From assembly GCA_963210315.1 (NCBI GenBank), contig OY723252.1, forward strand, positions 2,267,346 to 2,331,345: DNA of 64,000 nt. Direction: 5' to 3'. Below are positions 1-10,931 of this stretch, in pieces. Each line of letters starts with the position of its first letter. Positions within the stretch are counted from its first letter, which is position 1. Source of the DNA: Rhynchopus euleeides (taxonomy: Eukaryota > Euglenozoa > Diplonemea > Diplonemida > Diplonemidae). Below the pieces are notes generated by a model that saw nothing but the letters and a program-made list of their open reading frames with translations, was not told where the DNA came from and did not search any database. Both the position numbers and the translations under genes were made by a program.

Positions 1-1
1 G

Positions 2-328
2 TGGTGCGTCGCGTGCCCCATGTGCCCAAACCCCGACCTGCACGTGCGCCCTTCGCCCAACTCGTCTGCGCTGTCGACGCCGCGTGACGACGCCCTGTCG
101 TGGAGCCGAGCAGCCTCGTCTGCAGGGTGCAGCACAGCAACTCGCAGCAGCTGCGACCTGCGCAGCAACGAACAGCAGCAACAGCCGGGCGGCGCCCCTG
201 TGAGCCAGCTCGCCTTCGCCACCCCACCAAAGAAGCAGCAGAAGCGTGGCGGTGAGCAGGGCGGTGACCCCAAGCGGCCCCGCCGGCGCCGCAACTCCGT
301 GAAGACGATCGAGTGTGTCGTTTCATAG
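2..328 (+). CDS. 3' end of an unrecognised gene (truncated by window start)
   Basis: The reading frame is open from the first bases and ends at TAG 326-328, so only the last ~108 residues are visible. The segment opens with a Cys pair (CVACPMC), then is Ser/Thr/Pro-rich, has a short Gln run, and ends with a basic stretch (KRPRRRRNS) that could be a nuclear localisation signal. I do not recognise the family. The high GC and biased third positions match the other host genes here. The upstream part lies outside the window, so no start or function can be given. It could instead be the last exon of a multi-exon gene. Confidence 0.5.
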   Translation, partial: WCVACPMCPNPDLHVRPSPNSSALSTPRDDALSWSRAASSAGCSTATRSSCDLRSNEQQQQPGGAPVSQLAFATPPKKQQKRGGEQGGDPKRPRRRRNSVKTIECVVS

Positions 329-1929
329 GTGGGGGCTGGGCCGGGTGTTCGTCCCAACAAACAAGATGCAATGCTGCAAGCGGGCTGCTCCTGAATGGTG
401 TTGTGTCGCTCTGTGTTGTGCGAGCACAACCCCGCAAGAATAGAGGGGGGGTACATCCCCCCCAGTAGGAGGGCGTGCACTCTCGTCGTCAGGCTGCCTC
501 ACCATTCCTGCGCCTCTCAGCGCGAAGGGCCGCACCCCCTCTCACTCTCCCACACCCCCTGTTGTATTATCACAAAAGCCTCTTCCCAACAGGGCACCCT
601 GTTTCCACAGTGCTACTCCTTCCCCCCTGACGAGCTGATGTCGGCGCTCGGAACGGCCCCCTCATGGGGCAATGGGGGGGCTTCACGTAAATGTGTCACT
701 TTGCAGGCCCCTCTGTTGAAAAGTACACTGTTGTGTGCACTGACGAACGAAGTGTGAAGGAGGGTGGGGGGTTTTTTTGCATGTCGCCAAGGGGTGTCCC
801 TCGGTGTGTGATTCACTGGCACGTCACGTGTCTGTGGCGCTGGGTGCATATCGCCTTCTGGCAGCCGTGTGTCTCTTGCCCCCTCCATATTTGAATGGTT
901 CAGACTCGGATGCCCTGCCCGAGGGGAAGTCCTGTACAGCTCAACGGTTTCATATACCCATCATCACACCGGGTGATGTGGTGCGTCAGCACATCGGACC
1001 TTTTTCAAAATCCCCCCGAGTTCCCAGACAGCCTCCCGACACTTGAGGCAGCCTCGGATGGCAGTAGATAATTGAGCTTGCCGCCTGCGGAAGCGCAACC
1101 AAGCCATTGTGGGTGTCGGTGCAGGTTGGGGCGGATTTTTTATGACTCTTCTTCTTCTTCTTCTTCGATTTTGTTGACCGTTTTCATTCGTTTTCAGTAT
1201 ATTTTCCGCCCCCCAACCCCCCCTTGTCTTCTTATTTTTGAGGAAATGCACACGGTTTCCTGGAACGAGTTAGATTTTTTGTTGTGTTACGTCAGGGTAT
1301 GGTGCCGTCCTGGGTAAGACGTTAAACTGCCTGGGGGGGCCGTCCCCGGACCATGACGGGTGCCTGCACCAGGAGTCTAGCACGGCCGTGGTCCAGGGCA
1401 TGACCGAAAACTGCTTGGGTACCGAGGCTCCCCAGACCAGGATGGGTGGAGACACCTGGAGTCTAAATAGTCACACCACGTCAGGCCAGACCTTCGCATT
1501 GCACTCCGCGAAGACTGCCACACAGCCGCGGGGCAGGTGTGCAGCCTGTGGAAAACCTCGTACAGAAAAGACTGTAAGGGACGACAGCCCCGCCGAGGCG
1601 ATACAGCGCCAGACGCGGCCCGAGTTTCTGGAGACCGACCGGGGAACTGGTACGTCTTCAGGATAAGCGCCTCACAGAGGACTGATCCTCACCTGTGTGA
1701 TCCGTGAACCTCAGCCCCATGGTGCTGGAGTGGAGCGGGTGCCTCGACCTCTTTTCGGGTTTTTTCTACTTCTTTATTTTCTTTTGGGTGCGTCCACCAA
1801 AGAAAACGTGGCCACCCACTCGCAGAGGCTCCCGAAAGCTCCAGCATCAGCTCGAGGTTCATGGTGTAGATCGGTGTCTCCAGAAGAAGGGGATGTCCGG
1901 TCGAAGAAGACAAACGACGAAGACAACCA
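329..1929. other. Non-coding interval
   Basis: No supportable gene. The interval has alternating C-rich and T-rich tracts, a (TTC)n run near 1147-1165, and a pair of similar short segments near 1348-1380 and 1443-1468 around the words GCACCAGGAGTCTAG and ACACCTGGAGTCTAA. Short open frames here look like noise. Confidence 0.4.
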
Positions 1930-1938
1930 CACAGGCCG

Positions 1939-2613
1939 CAGGGCGTTCGCTACTGGGCGAAGTTGGGCCAACTTCGCCTAAATAAATAAATGTTCGGATT
2001 TACTTCGCCCCAACTTCGCCCAACAACTTCGCCCAAGGGGGCGAAGTTGGATAAAAAAATTCTGGGCTCGGCCCCCACCCCCCGAAGGGGGGTGGGTGGT
2101 GAAAGAGCCCACGGGATCACGAGCCTCAGGGGATGGGGAATGCTCGAAGAAGGAAGTGTCAGAAGGAGACCACAACTGCCTTCCCCAAAGTACGATGTAT
2201 TGCTCCGCCCAGACCCCCCTGTGGCGTATGTCTGGTGCCCAAGTCCTTTCAAGTTGCATGAATCTATCCATCCGCAATGAACAGATGTTCACTACCGTGG
2301 CCTCCGGCGGCTGGGGGGCTCCGCCCCCCAGACCCCCTGACAGCCGAACTGTGTGGCACAGCGGTCCCTGCCGATCCACGCGTTTCGCTCATAAGCAAGG
2401 CTATTAGTGTCTTCAGAGGTACTAACAGCCTTGCCAGAAGTGCAGTGATCTGCCCTCTCAAGGAGAGGTAGCCAATGTGTACCTCCCGAGGGGGCGCGAA
2501 GCGCCCCCGAGGGGCGCCTCCCCGACGGATAAAAAAATTTCCCGAATTCCCAAAACCCTAAATAAAACTTCGCCCACCCCACACGGGAGCGGTGGGCGAT
2601 AGCGAACGCCCTG
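1939..2613. mobile_element. MULE-like non-autonomous DNA transposon, 675 bp
   Basis: The left end reads CAGGGCGTTCGCTA and the right end is its inverse complement TAGCGAACGCCCTG. The ends are flanked by a direct repeat CACAGGCCG (1930-1938 and 2614-2622), a 9-bp target duplication of the length typical of Mutator-like elements. Subterminal regions carry repeated CTTCGCCCA / TGGGCGAAG words on both sides. The interior has no credible ORF, so transposase would come from elsewhere. The ends and duplication are seen directly; the superfamily is inferred from duplication length alone. Confidence 0.72.
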
Positions 2614-2622
2614 CACAGGCCG

Positions 2623-4121
2623 CACAAAAAAAAATGGTGATGCTCTGCTCTTTATCACACGCCCCTCAACATCAACGGCAATGCATCGGGGTTTGAGCTC
2701 AAAAGAGTGCTAGCTGGGAGCACCGCTGTGCCCCAGGCGCAGGCGTCGCGATCCTGGCACTCGACCTGTTTGGCGACATTGCCGACTGTTCTCCGTTCTT
2801 TTCGTTCTTTTTCTTTTGACAGTTGAAGAACGGTTCTTTACCACAGCAGGGATCCTGTCAGTTTCGACATGATAGCCGGCAGCGCTTTGGGGTAACCAAG
2901 GCAACTTCCTCATCAGGCATGCGGGTGTTGCTTTTGCTTTCCCGGAGATGGCGCACAAACAAAAATAGAGTCGTGGCAGTGTTTGGTATCCCCACCACAT
3001 ATGCGAGGAGGTGCCGTTCGTGCAATACGCCAAACCCCACCCCGGACATCCCGTCGGTGTCAAACGGGTAGTGGGGTCGGCGCTTTGTGGGCAACAAAAG
3101 ACAGCCTCCGCAGCAGGCACACAGGCGTTGCTTTTTGTTTGGGTGTTCAGCATTTCGAAGGACACCGACCGCCGCTGCCCCCTTCTCTCTTGTGATACAC
3201 TCGGTTGCATCAGTTTTTCCCGGATTTGGCGCACAAAACTACATCCATATATTTTGCACGCTTGGGTGGATGCAACATTCACAGCATAACGCAAACCCGG
3301 TGGTCTGTTCGAGTCCAAGTGTTTCTCGACGAGACTCGTAGTATTTTTTTGTGAGGAATATTCCGGTGCCGAAACCGGTTGTGCATTTAGGTGCATTTCC
3401 TCCTACGTCGAGGTGAGAATCGCCGAACTTTGCCAAAAAAAACAAACAAAGACCCCCCCCCGCTCCCCCCTCCCCCCAAGTTCTTATTTTGGCATCCGGG
3501 GCGACTGACCATCCCCGCTGCCCCTGTTGTTATGTAGTGCAAATCAGTTTCTTCTGAACGCCAAGACCAACACCGTGAAGTCACATCGCTGCCGACACTG
3601 CAAGGAGTGCGCGTGCCGCCTTCTGACGCACGGGAGGCCGCTGGTGTCGCGTCCTGCTTCTTTATTCCAGCTTGCCCTTCGGAGTCGTCACACGTTCTTC
3701 TCTCTCTCTCTCTCTCCAGTCCTCAAGGCACACACAGTGTCAACACACTTGTGTTGTCACATGCACCCTCCCAAAGCCCTCACGCCTCTCACCAACCCTG
3801 CCGCCCCCTCACGTCACCCCCTCCTCCCACCCAGTGTCAGTAGAGTCTATCCAACGAAGGGAATAAGATCCAACGCAACAGTTGGGCGAGTGTCCATCGG
3901 TGTCAAAAGAATGCGGATGGGCAGGGGTGGGTGGGTGGGTGGGTGGGTGGGTGGGTGCCCCGCCTCAACTGGCCTGCCCGTGAACTGCTTGTGCACTTGG
4001 AAGGCAGAACCCTGGTGGGTTGCGTCGCTCTCCCAGCCGTTGCGGTTCACATCATGGAATTGCAAACACACGCACACCAAACCACCAGGCACACCACCCG
4101 CGCGGTGGACGGGTGGGAGTC
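2623..4121. other. Non-coding interval with simple repeats
   Basis: Holds two loosely similar stretches (about 2885-2960 and 3075-3140), a TC-rich tract at 3703-3719 and a (GGGT)n microsatellite at about 3928-3956. A short frame near 3570-3640 has a Cys cluster (HRCRHCKECAC) and could be an exon, but no GTATG donor follows it, so I do not call a gene. Confidence 0.4.
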
Positions 4122-5187
4122 ATGTGGAGCACCCGCGTCCTCCTCAGCAACAGACAAGCGAAATATGCGCAAAATTCAGTCAAGCGCCCCTCGTCTGTTG
4201 TCAAGCAGTTCGGGTTCTACGTGACCCCAGAAAGGTCTGCTATCGGGGAGCGGCTGATGCGTCCGCAGTTTTACGGGAGGAACGTGGGGCATCTCACAGA
4301 GAAGGAGATGCAGCTGAAGGAGAAGCGGGCGCCGAAGTACGAGCTCAAATCGAAGATCATCGGGCAGGAATTCCGATCGCTTGTTGAACCTTCCTCGCTG
4401 AAGAAACCGCCTCCACACAGCGACCCGGAGGTTCAGGCCGAGCGGAAGAAGCGCGTCAAGGAGGCCAAGCACCGGCTTGCACTCCTGATGGGGAGCAAGC
4501 AGGCCACCGTTGACGAGCAGCAGTGGCGCCCGACCAACGTGAACTGGTCAGCAAGAGGGAAGCGGTACAGCCCTCTCAAGGATATCCCTGATCCGGTTGA
4601 ACCGCGAAGCAAGCGGCGAGACACGCAGTCGGTCCCACGCTCCCTGCGACAAGCCCTGTTGGAGGGCCAGGCCTCCCTTGACATGGAGTCCTGGATGGGG
4701 CGGCTGGACGACGCCCAGAATGCAGCGCCCTTTATGGTATGGCAAATGTGTGCGGCAGTGCAGGCCACACCAAGAGCTGCTTGCTCGGTGTGCTCGGCAC
4801 TCATAAAAAATGACTCGGTGTCCCACCGGATCCTGCCACACACGCATCCTGACACCTACCGCACCCCTCCCGAACTACTCACAGGTCCAGCGTTCCCAGC
4901 GCGTTGTGAGGGATCACAGGTATCACATCGACAACACGAACCGGGACGGCCGCATCCAAAACACAAACATTCTCCGTATGAATGTCCAGGCAACGGGCCG
5001 GGAGATCCGGCGTCGGGTGACGAACCTGCCGAACGAAATGCGTCCGAAGCCCTACGAATCGGGGCCTCTCATCCTCGACAAGGAGGTGAATCTCGAGAAG
5101 AGAACCGCGGTGATCAGCAAGTCTCGGCGTTTTATGAAACACGAGCTGCCCACCGGCTTGGCACACGAGCCGGGGAAGCTGTTCTAG
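4122..5187 (+). CDS. Two-exon basic protein of unknown function
   Basis: Exons 4122-4736 and 4885-5187 join in phase 0 to a 305-residue protein ending at TAG. The 148-bp intron starts GTATGG and ends CTCACAG, like other introns here. The product is highly charged, rich in Lys/Arg/Glu, with motifs such as KEKRAPKYELK and EAKHRLALLMGS and no membrane segment or signal peptide. Residues ~95-130 could form a short helix. I do not recognise the family. The ATG at 4122 is the first in frame near the conserved-looking start FGFYVTPERS, but an additional upstream exon is possible. The splice is inferred from frame continuity and the shared donor; cDNA is not available. Confidence 0.62.
4737..4884 (+). 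other. Spliceosomal intron (148 bp)
   Basis: Donor GTATGG at 4737, acceptor ACTCACAG ending at 4884. Its removal keeps a single frame across both exons; read without splicing, the first frame runs into low-quality sequence. Confidence 0.65.
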
Positions 5188-5971
5188 TCTTATGACAAGG
5201 CACCCGCCTCCCGCCACCGCACCATTCTTCACCACCCTCATCAAGCGGCTGGCCATCTTGGCGGAAGTGGTGTGCTGTGCCTTCTGGATACCTCCTTCCT
5301 GCCTCTTTACAACACCCTGTGTGGGTTGTCCCTGCCTGTGGGTACACAACACGGACCCCACCCGCCCTCGGGAACGATCATATCTTCCCCTGGAAGATGA
5401 AGGGTGGAGAGGGGGAGGGAGGGTGTAGTCTAATGGGGTCTGTTATCCCATCCCGTTTCCGGGTGCGCTGTGGGGGCCGTGCCTTGTCCACGGCAAATCT
5501 AGCCCCGACCCACACCCTGCCGTGGTGCACAGGACAGGTCGTGTGGATGATCCCCAAGCCATTTGTCCTGTCACACCGCTTCGCCTCCGCACCCGGAGTA
5601 CGGCGGCGCTCCGGATACCCCCCGGGCCAAGTGGAGTCGCACGGTTGTGGCCGTCTGACTCTGCATGCGACAATGAACCAGCAGTGCGAGCAGGGCCGCC
5701 CTTCCCCCGTTCGACAGTGGCATTGGCGGATACACAAGTCTAGGATGGCACGGCGCTTTGTTTGTGCAACCTTCTGGTCACCTGTGCCGCAGACACACCA
5801 ACCTTCATCAGGCAAGGCACGCTCGGCGTGTTCCTCATCCGGGTTCGGCACACACACAACGTCTTCGTCTTTTTATATCTGTCGTTTTTTTGCATATCCC
5901 CACCCCCAGCACCCCTACACCCCTACACCCCCACCCCCACCCCCACCCACCCCGATGTGAAGGAAGCCGGG
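5188..5971. other. Intergenic region with C-rich tract before the cyclase-like gene
   Basis: No gene seen. A polypyrimidine stretch (T-run near 5884, then CCCCACCCCCAG and ACCCC repeats to 5953) precedes the ATG at 5972. AG dinucleotides in it are candidate trans-splice or intron acceptors. Confidence 0.4.
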
Positions 5972-8671
5972 ATGCTGAGAGCAGCTGCGGTGCTTGGGAT
6001 GGCTGCCGGTGCGGGCGGCCAGGAGCTCGTGTTCAAAGAGCCCTACCCCGACAAGCTGCATGACGTCCACACGGTGCTGCTCGTGGTGCCGACTGTCTGC
6101 GTCATCGCGGCTGTGATCGGGACGTCTGTGGTGTGGAGGCGGAGCACGGTACGCCTCACGGTTGTGCTGGCGCTTGCAATCTGGGCCCTGCTTGTCAGCG
6201 TGGGGATAGCAGCATGGTCCGTGACCTACGTGACGTCACGCGAGGCGATCCTTGCGAAGGCAGAACTGAGCATCGTGGCAGCAGCAGGGCGCGCGGAGCG
6301 CAGCGTCGTGGCCGATCTGACTGTAGCCACAAGCATCCTGAAGACAATCACCTCAGCGGCGGGTGAGGGCCAGGTCAACATCTCCGGGGTCTGGCCGGAG
6401 CAGCATATGTTCATCAACAGAATCCTGCGCACAGTCGGCACCCGGACAGACTCTTTATCTGCAGCATCCATGTCAGCTGTCGATGGCGTGTCGAGCTCAG
6501 TCCAGGTGCTGCACAGAAACAGACATGGGACGAGGATCTACATGCACTACATCAGGGACGCCACCTTCCTCCCCCCATGGGCGCGGTGCAAAGCTGCTGA
6601 CTGGCAGGACAACTGCACCAACATGTCGGCACCCGACGCCTGCAGCGACCCGTCATCTACTGCCGCACGGGAATGCCCGTTGTCTTGCAGTTTTACCGAG
6701 TTCGGCACTCAGAACTGCTACGGGGCCGACATGGTGGCATTCCACACGGTGCTGGCCTCCGAGCGCAAGGCTTTCGACCCCTCTGTGTTGACGCATTCGA
6801 TCTTCGCAGAGCCGGCTGAGGCTGACCGGAATGTGGTGAACTTCGAAACAGGGGCGCATCGCAACATGCCGTGGTACAACCTTTCCTACTCACGGGTCCC
6901 CGCCTTCTCCGAGCCGTATGTAAACCCGCGTGGGAAGCTGGTTTCCATGGTGATCGGTGGTGTGTTCGACGACAATGGCGTGCGCTTGGGCTACAGTCAG
7001 GTGTACATCGTTCTGCCAGCGGTGACTGCGTTCATGCAGGGCCTGAACCCATTTGCGAATGGGTTTTCGATGCTCCTCACCACAAAAGCGTATCTGGTGG
7101 GCAGCAGCCTGACAGACGAGGAGCTGCGCCGCCAGGCGGGCAACAGCAAGGCAGGCATAGACCTAGTTCTGGTGCACCAGTTTGAGAGAGACTCTGCAAT
7201 CCTGCGCACGGTTCTCGCGGTGGAGTCGCGCTGGGGCGGGTCGCTTGGGAACGCGATGCACGGCAACGCGCTGTACCAGGAGGTGGGGCAGGTGGTGGTG
7301 TCCTTCCCGGTTCGGGTCCCGGGCTTTCCGCTGCTGCTCGTTGTCAGCATCCCGATCGCCGAGATCCTGGGGACGGCGGACAACGCGTCGATGGTGTCGC
7401 TTGCACTGTCGCTGTGTATCGGCGGGGGCTTCGCTCTGCTGGTGGCTGCGGGTCTCGCAGTCGTGCTGATGCCGCTGTCAGCACTGCAGGGCGACATGCA
7501 CAAGGCAGCAGTCATGCAGCTGGATCCGTGTTCCAGGCGCATGAGCAGGGTGACAGAGATGCGTGCCATGCAGGTGTCGTTCGGCGTTGTGGTGCGCCAG
7601 CTCATCGAGTACAGACAGTACCTCCCACAGAGTGTGCTGGTCACAGACGAGGAGAGCACAGTGTTGGAGGGTAGTCCAACGAGCAGGGTCACGAAGAGCA
7701 GTTCGTCAAGCGGTAGGCATGTGTGCTTGCAGCTGGAGCAGCCCGTGGGTACCATCCTCACGTGCATGCCGAAGTCGCGCAACGTGACGCTGCTGGTGAC
7801 GAATCTCAAAGGGTTTTTCGCGTTCTGCAACAATATGGGCATCGATGATCTGGACTCCGCACACGCCACCTACCTCCAGAAGGCTGTGCTGTCCGTCAAC
7901 AAGCATTCCGGCATTGTCGATGAGTTCGTCGGGGACAAGTTGCACGCGTCCTTCAACACACGACACAGCAGCATGCTTCACAGGACGAATGGTGTGGAAT
8001 GCATGAAGGACCTTCTCAGAAGCCTGCCATCCGACACCGAACCCATTGCACTGTCAGAGGCGAATGCCGCAGCATCATCGGGCAGGGCGCTGTGCGGCAC
8101 CATGGGGTGCAGGGGCCTGAAGCGGTACTCCATCGTCGGGCCGTGTGCCGCGCTCGTCTGGAAGTTGGAACGCTGGGGCAGGATGTGGGGCGTACCACAG
8201 CTTGTGGATGACACGCTGGCGAGGGACTGTGCATCGCACTTTGAGCTGCGGAAGGTGGCCAAGGTGCGACTGTCGGCATCACACGAAGAGTTCGTCTACG
8301 AGCTGGCTGCTCCGAAACCCGTCAAGGGGGGTCTTCGCTACGGGGTGGTCGTCAGTGCATTTTGGTGCATTTCCTGTTGAATTGGCTGAAAAATGACGAA
8401 GATTGTCGAAGTTTGTCGACCAGCGAAGACCCCCAAGGAGGAAGAATGGATGTATCAGCTGGAGACGAGCATGAAAGACGCTTACCTGGAGTACAACCAG
8501 GCCTTGGATGCGCTGTACGCAGGGCAGCTGGACACCGCGGAGTCATGCATACAACTGTCGGGTGCCGAAGGCGACGCCGTCTTGACACCCCTGCTTGAAG
8601 AGTGCCGTCGCCGTCAGGGCCCCCTCATGCCAATCCCCTCGACATCTGTCCCGCAGTTGCCACCACGCTAG
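5972..8671 (+). CDS. Membrane protein with degenerate class III nucleotidyl cyclase domain, interrupted by a MITE
   Basis: Start chosen at ATG 5972, after a C-rich tract. Order in the product: two hydrophobic segments near residues 28-48 and 55-78; a ~370-residue, Cys-containing presumed extracellular region with Cache-like character (motifs MPWYNLSYSRV, FSEPYVNP); a third hydrophobic segment near 470-495; then a cyclase-like domain. The domain keeps the overall pattern (VTLLVTNLKGF, DEFVGDKLHASF, YSIVGPCAALVWKLE) but the first metal-binding Asp is Asn and the later substrate-recognition motif is altered, so catalysis is doubtful. A 106-bp MITE at 8328-8433 introduces a TGA at 8378. Without the insertion and one target copy, the frame runs to TAG 8669 (862 codons). 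Either the protein is truncated or the insert is spliced out. A sensory or receptor role is inference. Confidence 0.72.
8328..8433 (+). mobile_element. MITE copy 1, inside cyclase-like coding region
   Basis: Ends GGGGTCTTCGCT and AGCGAAGACCCC are perfect inverted repeats; the flanks are a 5-bp duplication CAAGG (8323-8327, 8434-8438). Insert plus one duplication is 111 bp, a multiple of three, so the downstream frame is kept apart from an internal stop. A GT at 8331 and an AG ending at 8423 lie just inside the inverted repeats and bound a 93-nt segment, also a multiple of three. The donor would be GTCTT, unlike the GTATG of other introns here. Confidence 0.85.
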
Positions 8672-9716
8672 CTCAAGAGATGCCATACCGCAGGGCTGCT
8701 CTGGCAATGTAAGGTTTGAACTATGATTTACTGCCACTCCTGTTTCTTCAGCAACACAGTTGGAGGTGCACCACATGTGCCCACCAGGCAGTGGCCACCT
8801 CAGCCATGTGTCGTGTCAGTATCAGTGCCCGTTCTTGTGGGACACTGTGCACACCTCACAACACGTGTCGCAGGCACAGCTTGGCATCTGTGAACGCACA
8901 CCTCTCTGCATCTTTATCTTTACCCGCTCCCTGGTGTGATTTTTTTACACGTTTACTCGTTCCAAGCGACGAGGCGGGGCGACGTCGCGAGGCAACGTAC
9001 CTCCATACCACTTCACAGCTCCTCAACACAGCCTTGGGGCACAAGCGTCACACAGGATGAATGTTGTTTCCAGAGCCCATTCCAGCTGAGCGAGCCTCTG
9101 TCTGGCAGTGTTGTGATCACAAGGGTGTTCCCCAGAAGGGAGTCGCACCCTTCGGCTCTTCAGATCTGCACGGCACACACAGTTGGAACGATTTTGAATG
9201 GCTTTTGGCTAGGCGTGCCCCCCTGTGAGGGGCCGCTGTTTCCTGCTCCTCTTGCCGCACACATGTTGTTGACCTATTAACCTACACGTGGGTCCTCGCC
9301 CTTGGTGCAAGATCAGATTGTACAGTTGCAGCATCCTCTTCAAAGCAGAAATCAGTGCACAAGTGGGAGGACGAGTAGTCGAGTTGACAAATATGCTAGC
9401 AAGGCGGATCTATTTCGTACACTTCCAGAGTGAAGGCACACTCAGTGGCCTGGTAGTGGTTATCCAGGTCGCCGCTCAGGGCCCAATCATTGCACTATTG
9501 AGCCGGGCTTGTCTCTACAAACTGTTTCTGGGGCAGGCTGGTGGTGGTCAAAATTTCACACGTTGTTCTGCCCCACACCCTCCCCCTCCCCCTCCCGTCC
9601 TCCCTCCCCAGTCAGCAGCGAAGCGGTGTGTGGTGGGGCCTGCACCTTGCTTAAGTGCCCACTTCCAACCCCCTTCACCAGGCTGCCTACACACCCTCCT
9701 GCAAGAGGGCGCTGTG
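8672..9716. other. Intergenic region with a dispersed-repeat copy
   Basis: No gene seen. About 8955-9050 matches segments at ~33260-33396, ~38575-38692 and 11016-11046: clustered GCGACGAAGC-like words followed by a CCACTTCACAG...CTCAACACAGCCTTG-like block. Polypyrimidine tracts ending in AG at about 9580-9610 and 9667-9691 precede the next ATG. Confidence 0.4.
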
Positions 9717-10931
9717 ATGTCCTCTGCACCGTACTGCCCAGACCACTACTCCAGCGCGATCGCCGCAAGCAATGCCTTCGAAGAGGTGCCTGACCCACGG
9801 TGGGCGACGGAGACGGACTGCCAATACTTCTACCCAGGCTTCCAACCGAACCATCTGCTGATGAAGCAGCGCAAGGAGCAGAGGCGCAAGGTGAGGCACT
9901 ACGACCCTTCTGCTTACGCCCGGCCTGTGGTGCGCCGTGCGCCGCAGGACGCTGTGGCCAACGCCTCCGACACCACTGAGGGAGGCAGGGTGAAGGACAC
10001 CGCACGGCCCGTCGATGCGGGGCAGCTACTACCACCACAGCAGCAGCAGCAGCAGCAGGCCATGCTGAACTACGGACTGCCCCAGACAGCACCCCAGGCA
10101 TATTACGCCAGCTTGCCTGCAGACGGGCAAGGCGGCAGCAGCCTGCGCCTGCCTGCCGACCTCAGCAGCATCCCGACAGCGCCTGCGTCGGAGGCGACCA
10201 CAGAGCAGGCGCTGCAGCAACAGAGGGTGGCAGAACAGCCACGCCCGTCGACCGCCCTGCGCCGGAAGGAGGCGAAGCCATCCCGGTCGCACAGCGCGGT
10301 GCGGTGCACGGCCCGCGCGCTGAAGGATGGGCGTGAGGCGCCCGACTCGTCGTTCATCCGTCCCTTCCACGCCTATGGGTGGAAGAACACGAAGCCTGTG
10401 ATCCAGCAGCAGTACATGAAGACTCACAGCACGGTGCCACCGAGGCGCGAGGTGCACAAACACACAGCCACACGCCGCAGCCGCTCCCTCACCTACCGCC
10501 CGGAAGAGGACGCCCCGCCTGCGGCACCGTCGCCTGCTGCGGCACAGCAGCAGGAAGCCCTGTCTGCCACAGCGGGGGCGGTGCCCCAGGTGCCGGCGGG
10601 GTGCAAGGAAGTGTTTCTGGAGGAGGGCCGGATGAAGCTGTGCGTCTTCCCCGGGGACAGCCCCGCAGAGCTCGAGGCTGCGGCGCGCAGGTGCCTGGGG
10701 GTGCCGCCTCACATGCCGCTTCTGCTTGCGGATGGGCACGGGCGGCCGGTGGTGCTGTCGCATAGCACTGTCGGGCACGGCGAGACCCTCACGCTGGCTG
10801 GAGGGGGTGCCCAGGTGCAGGTGGCGGGGTTTGCCGTGCAGCAGCAGGGCAGTCTGATGCAGGCTGTGCGGGATCTGCCGTCGGCTGGTAGGCCCAGCAC
10901 GGCTCGCCTCACAGAAGCACGACGGTACTAA
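9717..10931 (+). CDS. Unrecognised Gln/Ala-rich protein, 404 residues
   Basis: ATG 9717 follows two polypyrimidine-AG acceptors and opens a frame ending at TAA 10929. The first ~60 residues (DPRWATETDCQYFYPGFQPN) look structured, followed by a CAG/Gln run at about residues 104-111 and low-complexity Ala/Pro/Gln sequence. A basic Arg/Ser segment sits near 205-260 (HTATRRSRSLTYRPEE). The last third contains a compact segment near 295-360 (EVFLEEGRMKLCVFPGD then HMPLLLADGHGRP) whose strand/helix pattern could be a ubiquitin-like or PB1-like fold; this is a guess from pattern only. No signal peptide or membrane segment. Function unknown. Confidence 0.6.
   Translation: MSSAPYCPDHYSSAIAASNAFEEVPDPRWATETDCQYFYPGFQPNHLLMKQRKEQRRKVRHYDPSAYARPVVRRAPQDAVANASDTTEGGRVKDTARPVDAGQLLPPQQQQQQQAMLNYGLPQTAPQAYYASLPADGQGGSSLRLPADLSSIPTAPASEATTEQALQQQRVAEQPRPSTALRRKEAKPSRSHSAVRCTARALKDGREAPDSSFIRPFHAYGWKNTKPVIQQQYMKTHSTVPPRREVHKHTATRRSRSLTYRPEEDAPPAAPSPAAAQQQEALSATAGAVPQVPAGCKEVFLEEGRMKLCVFPGDSPAELEAAARRCLGVPPHMPLLLADGHGRPVVLSHSTVGHGETLTLAGGGAQVQVAGFAVQQQGSLMQAVRDLPSAGRPSTARLTEARRY

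Noticed and set aside
2710..3396. 228-residue minus-strand frame
   Set aside because: No motif, no acceptor context, composition unlike the host genes, and it spans two internally similar non-coding stretches.
3527..3660. Possible dynactin p62-like zinc-binding exon
   Set aside because: Only one Cys cluster, no GTATG donor after it, and no continuation matching that family.
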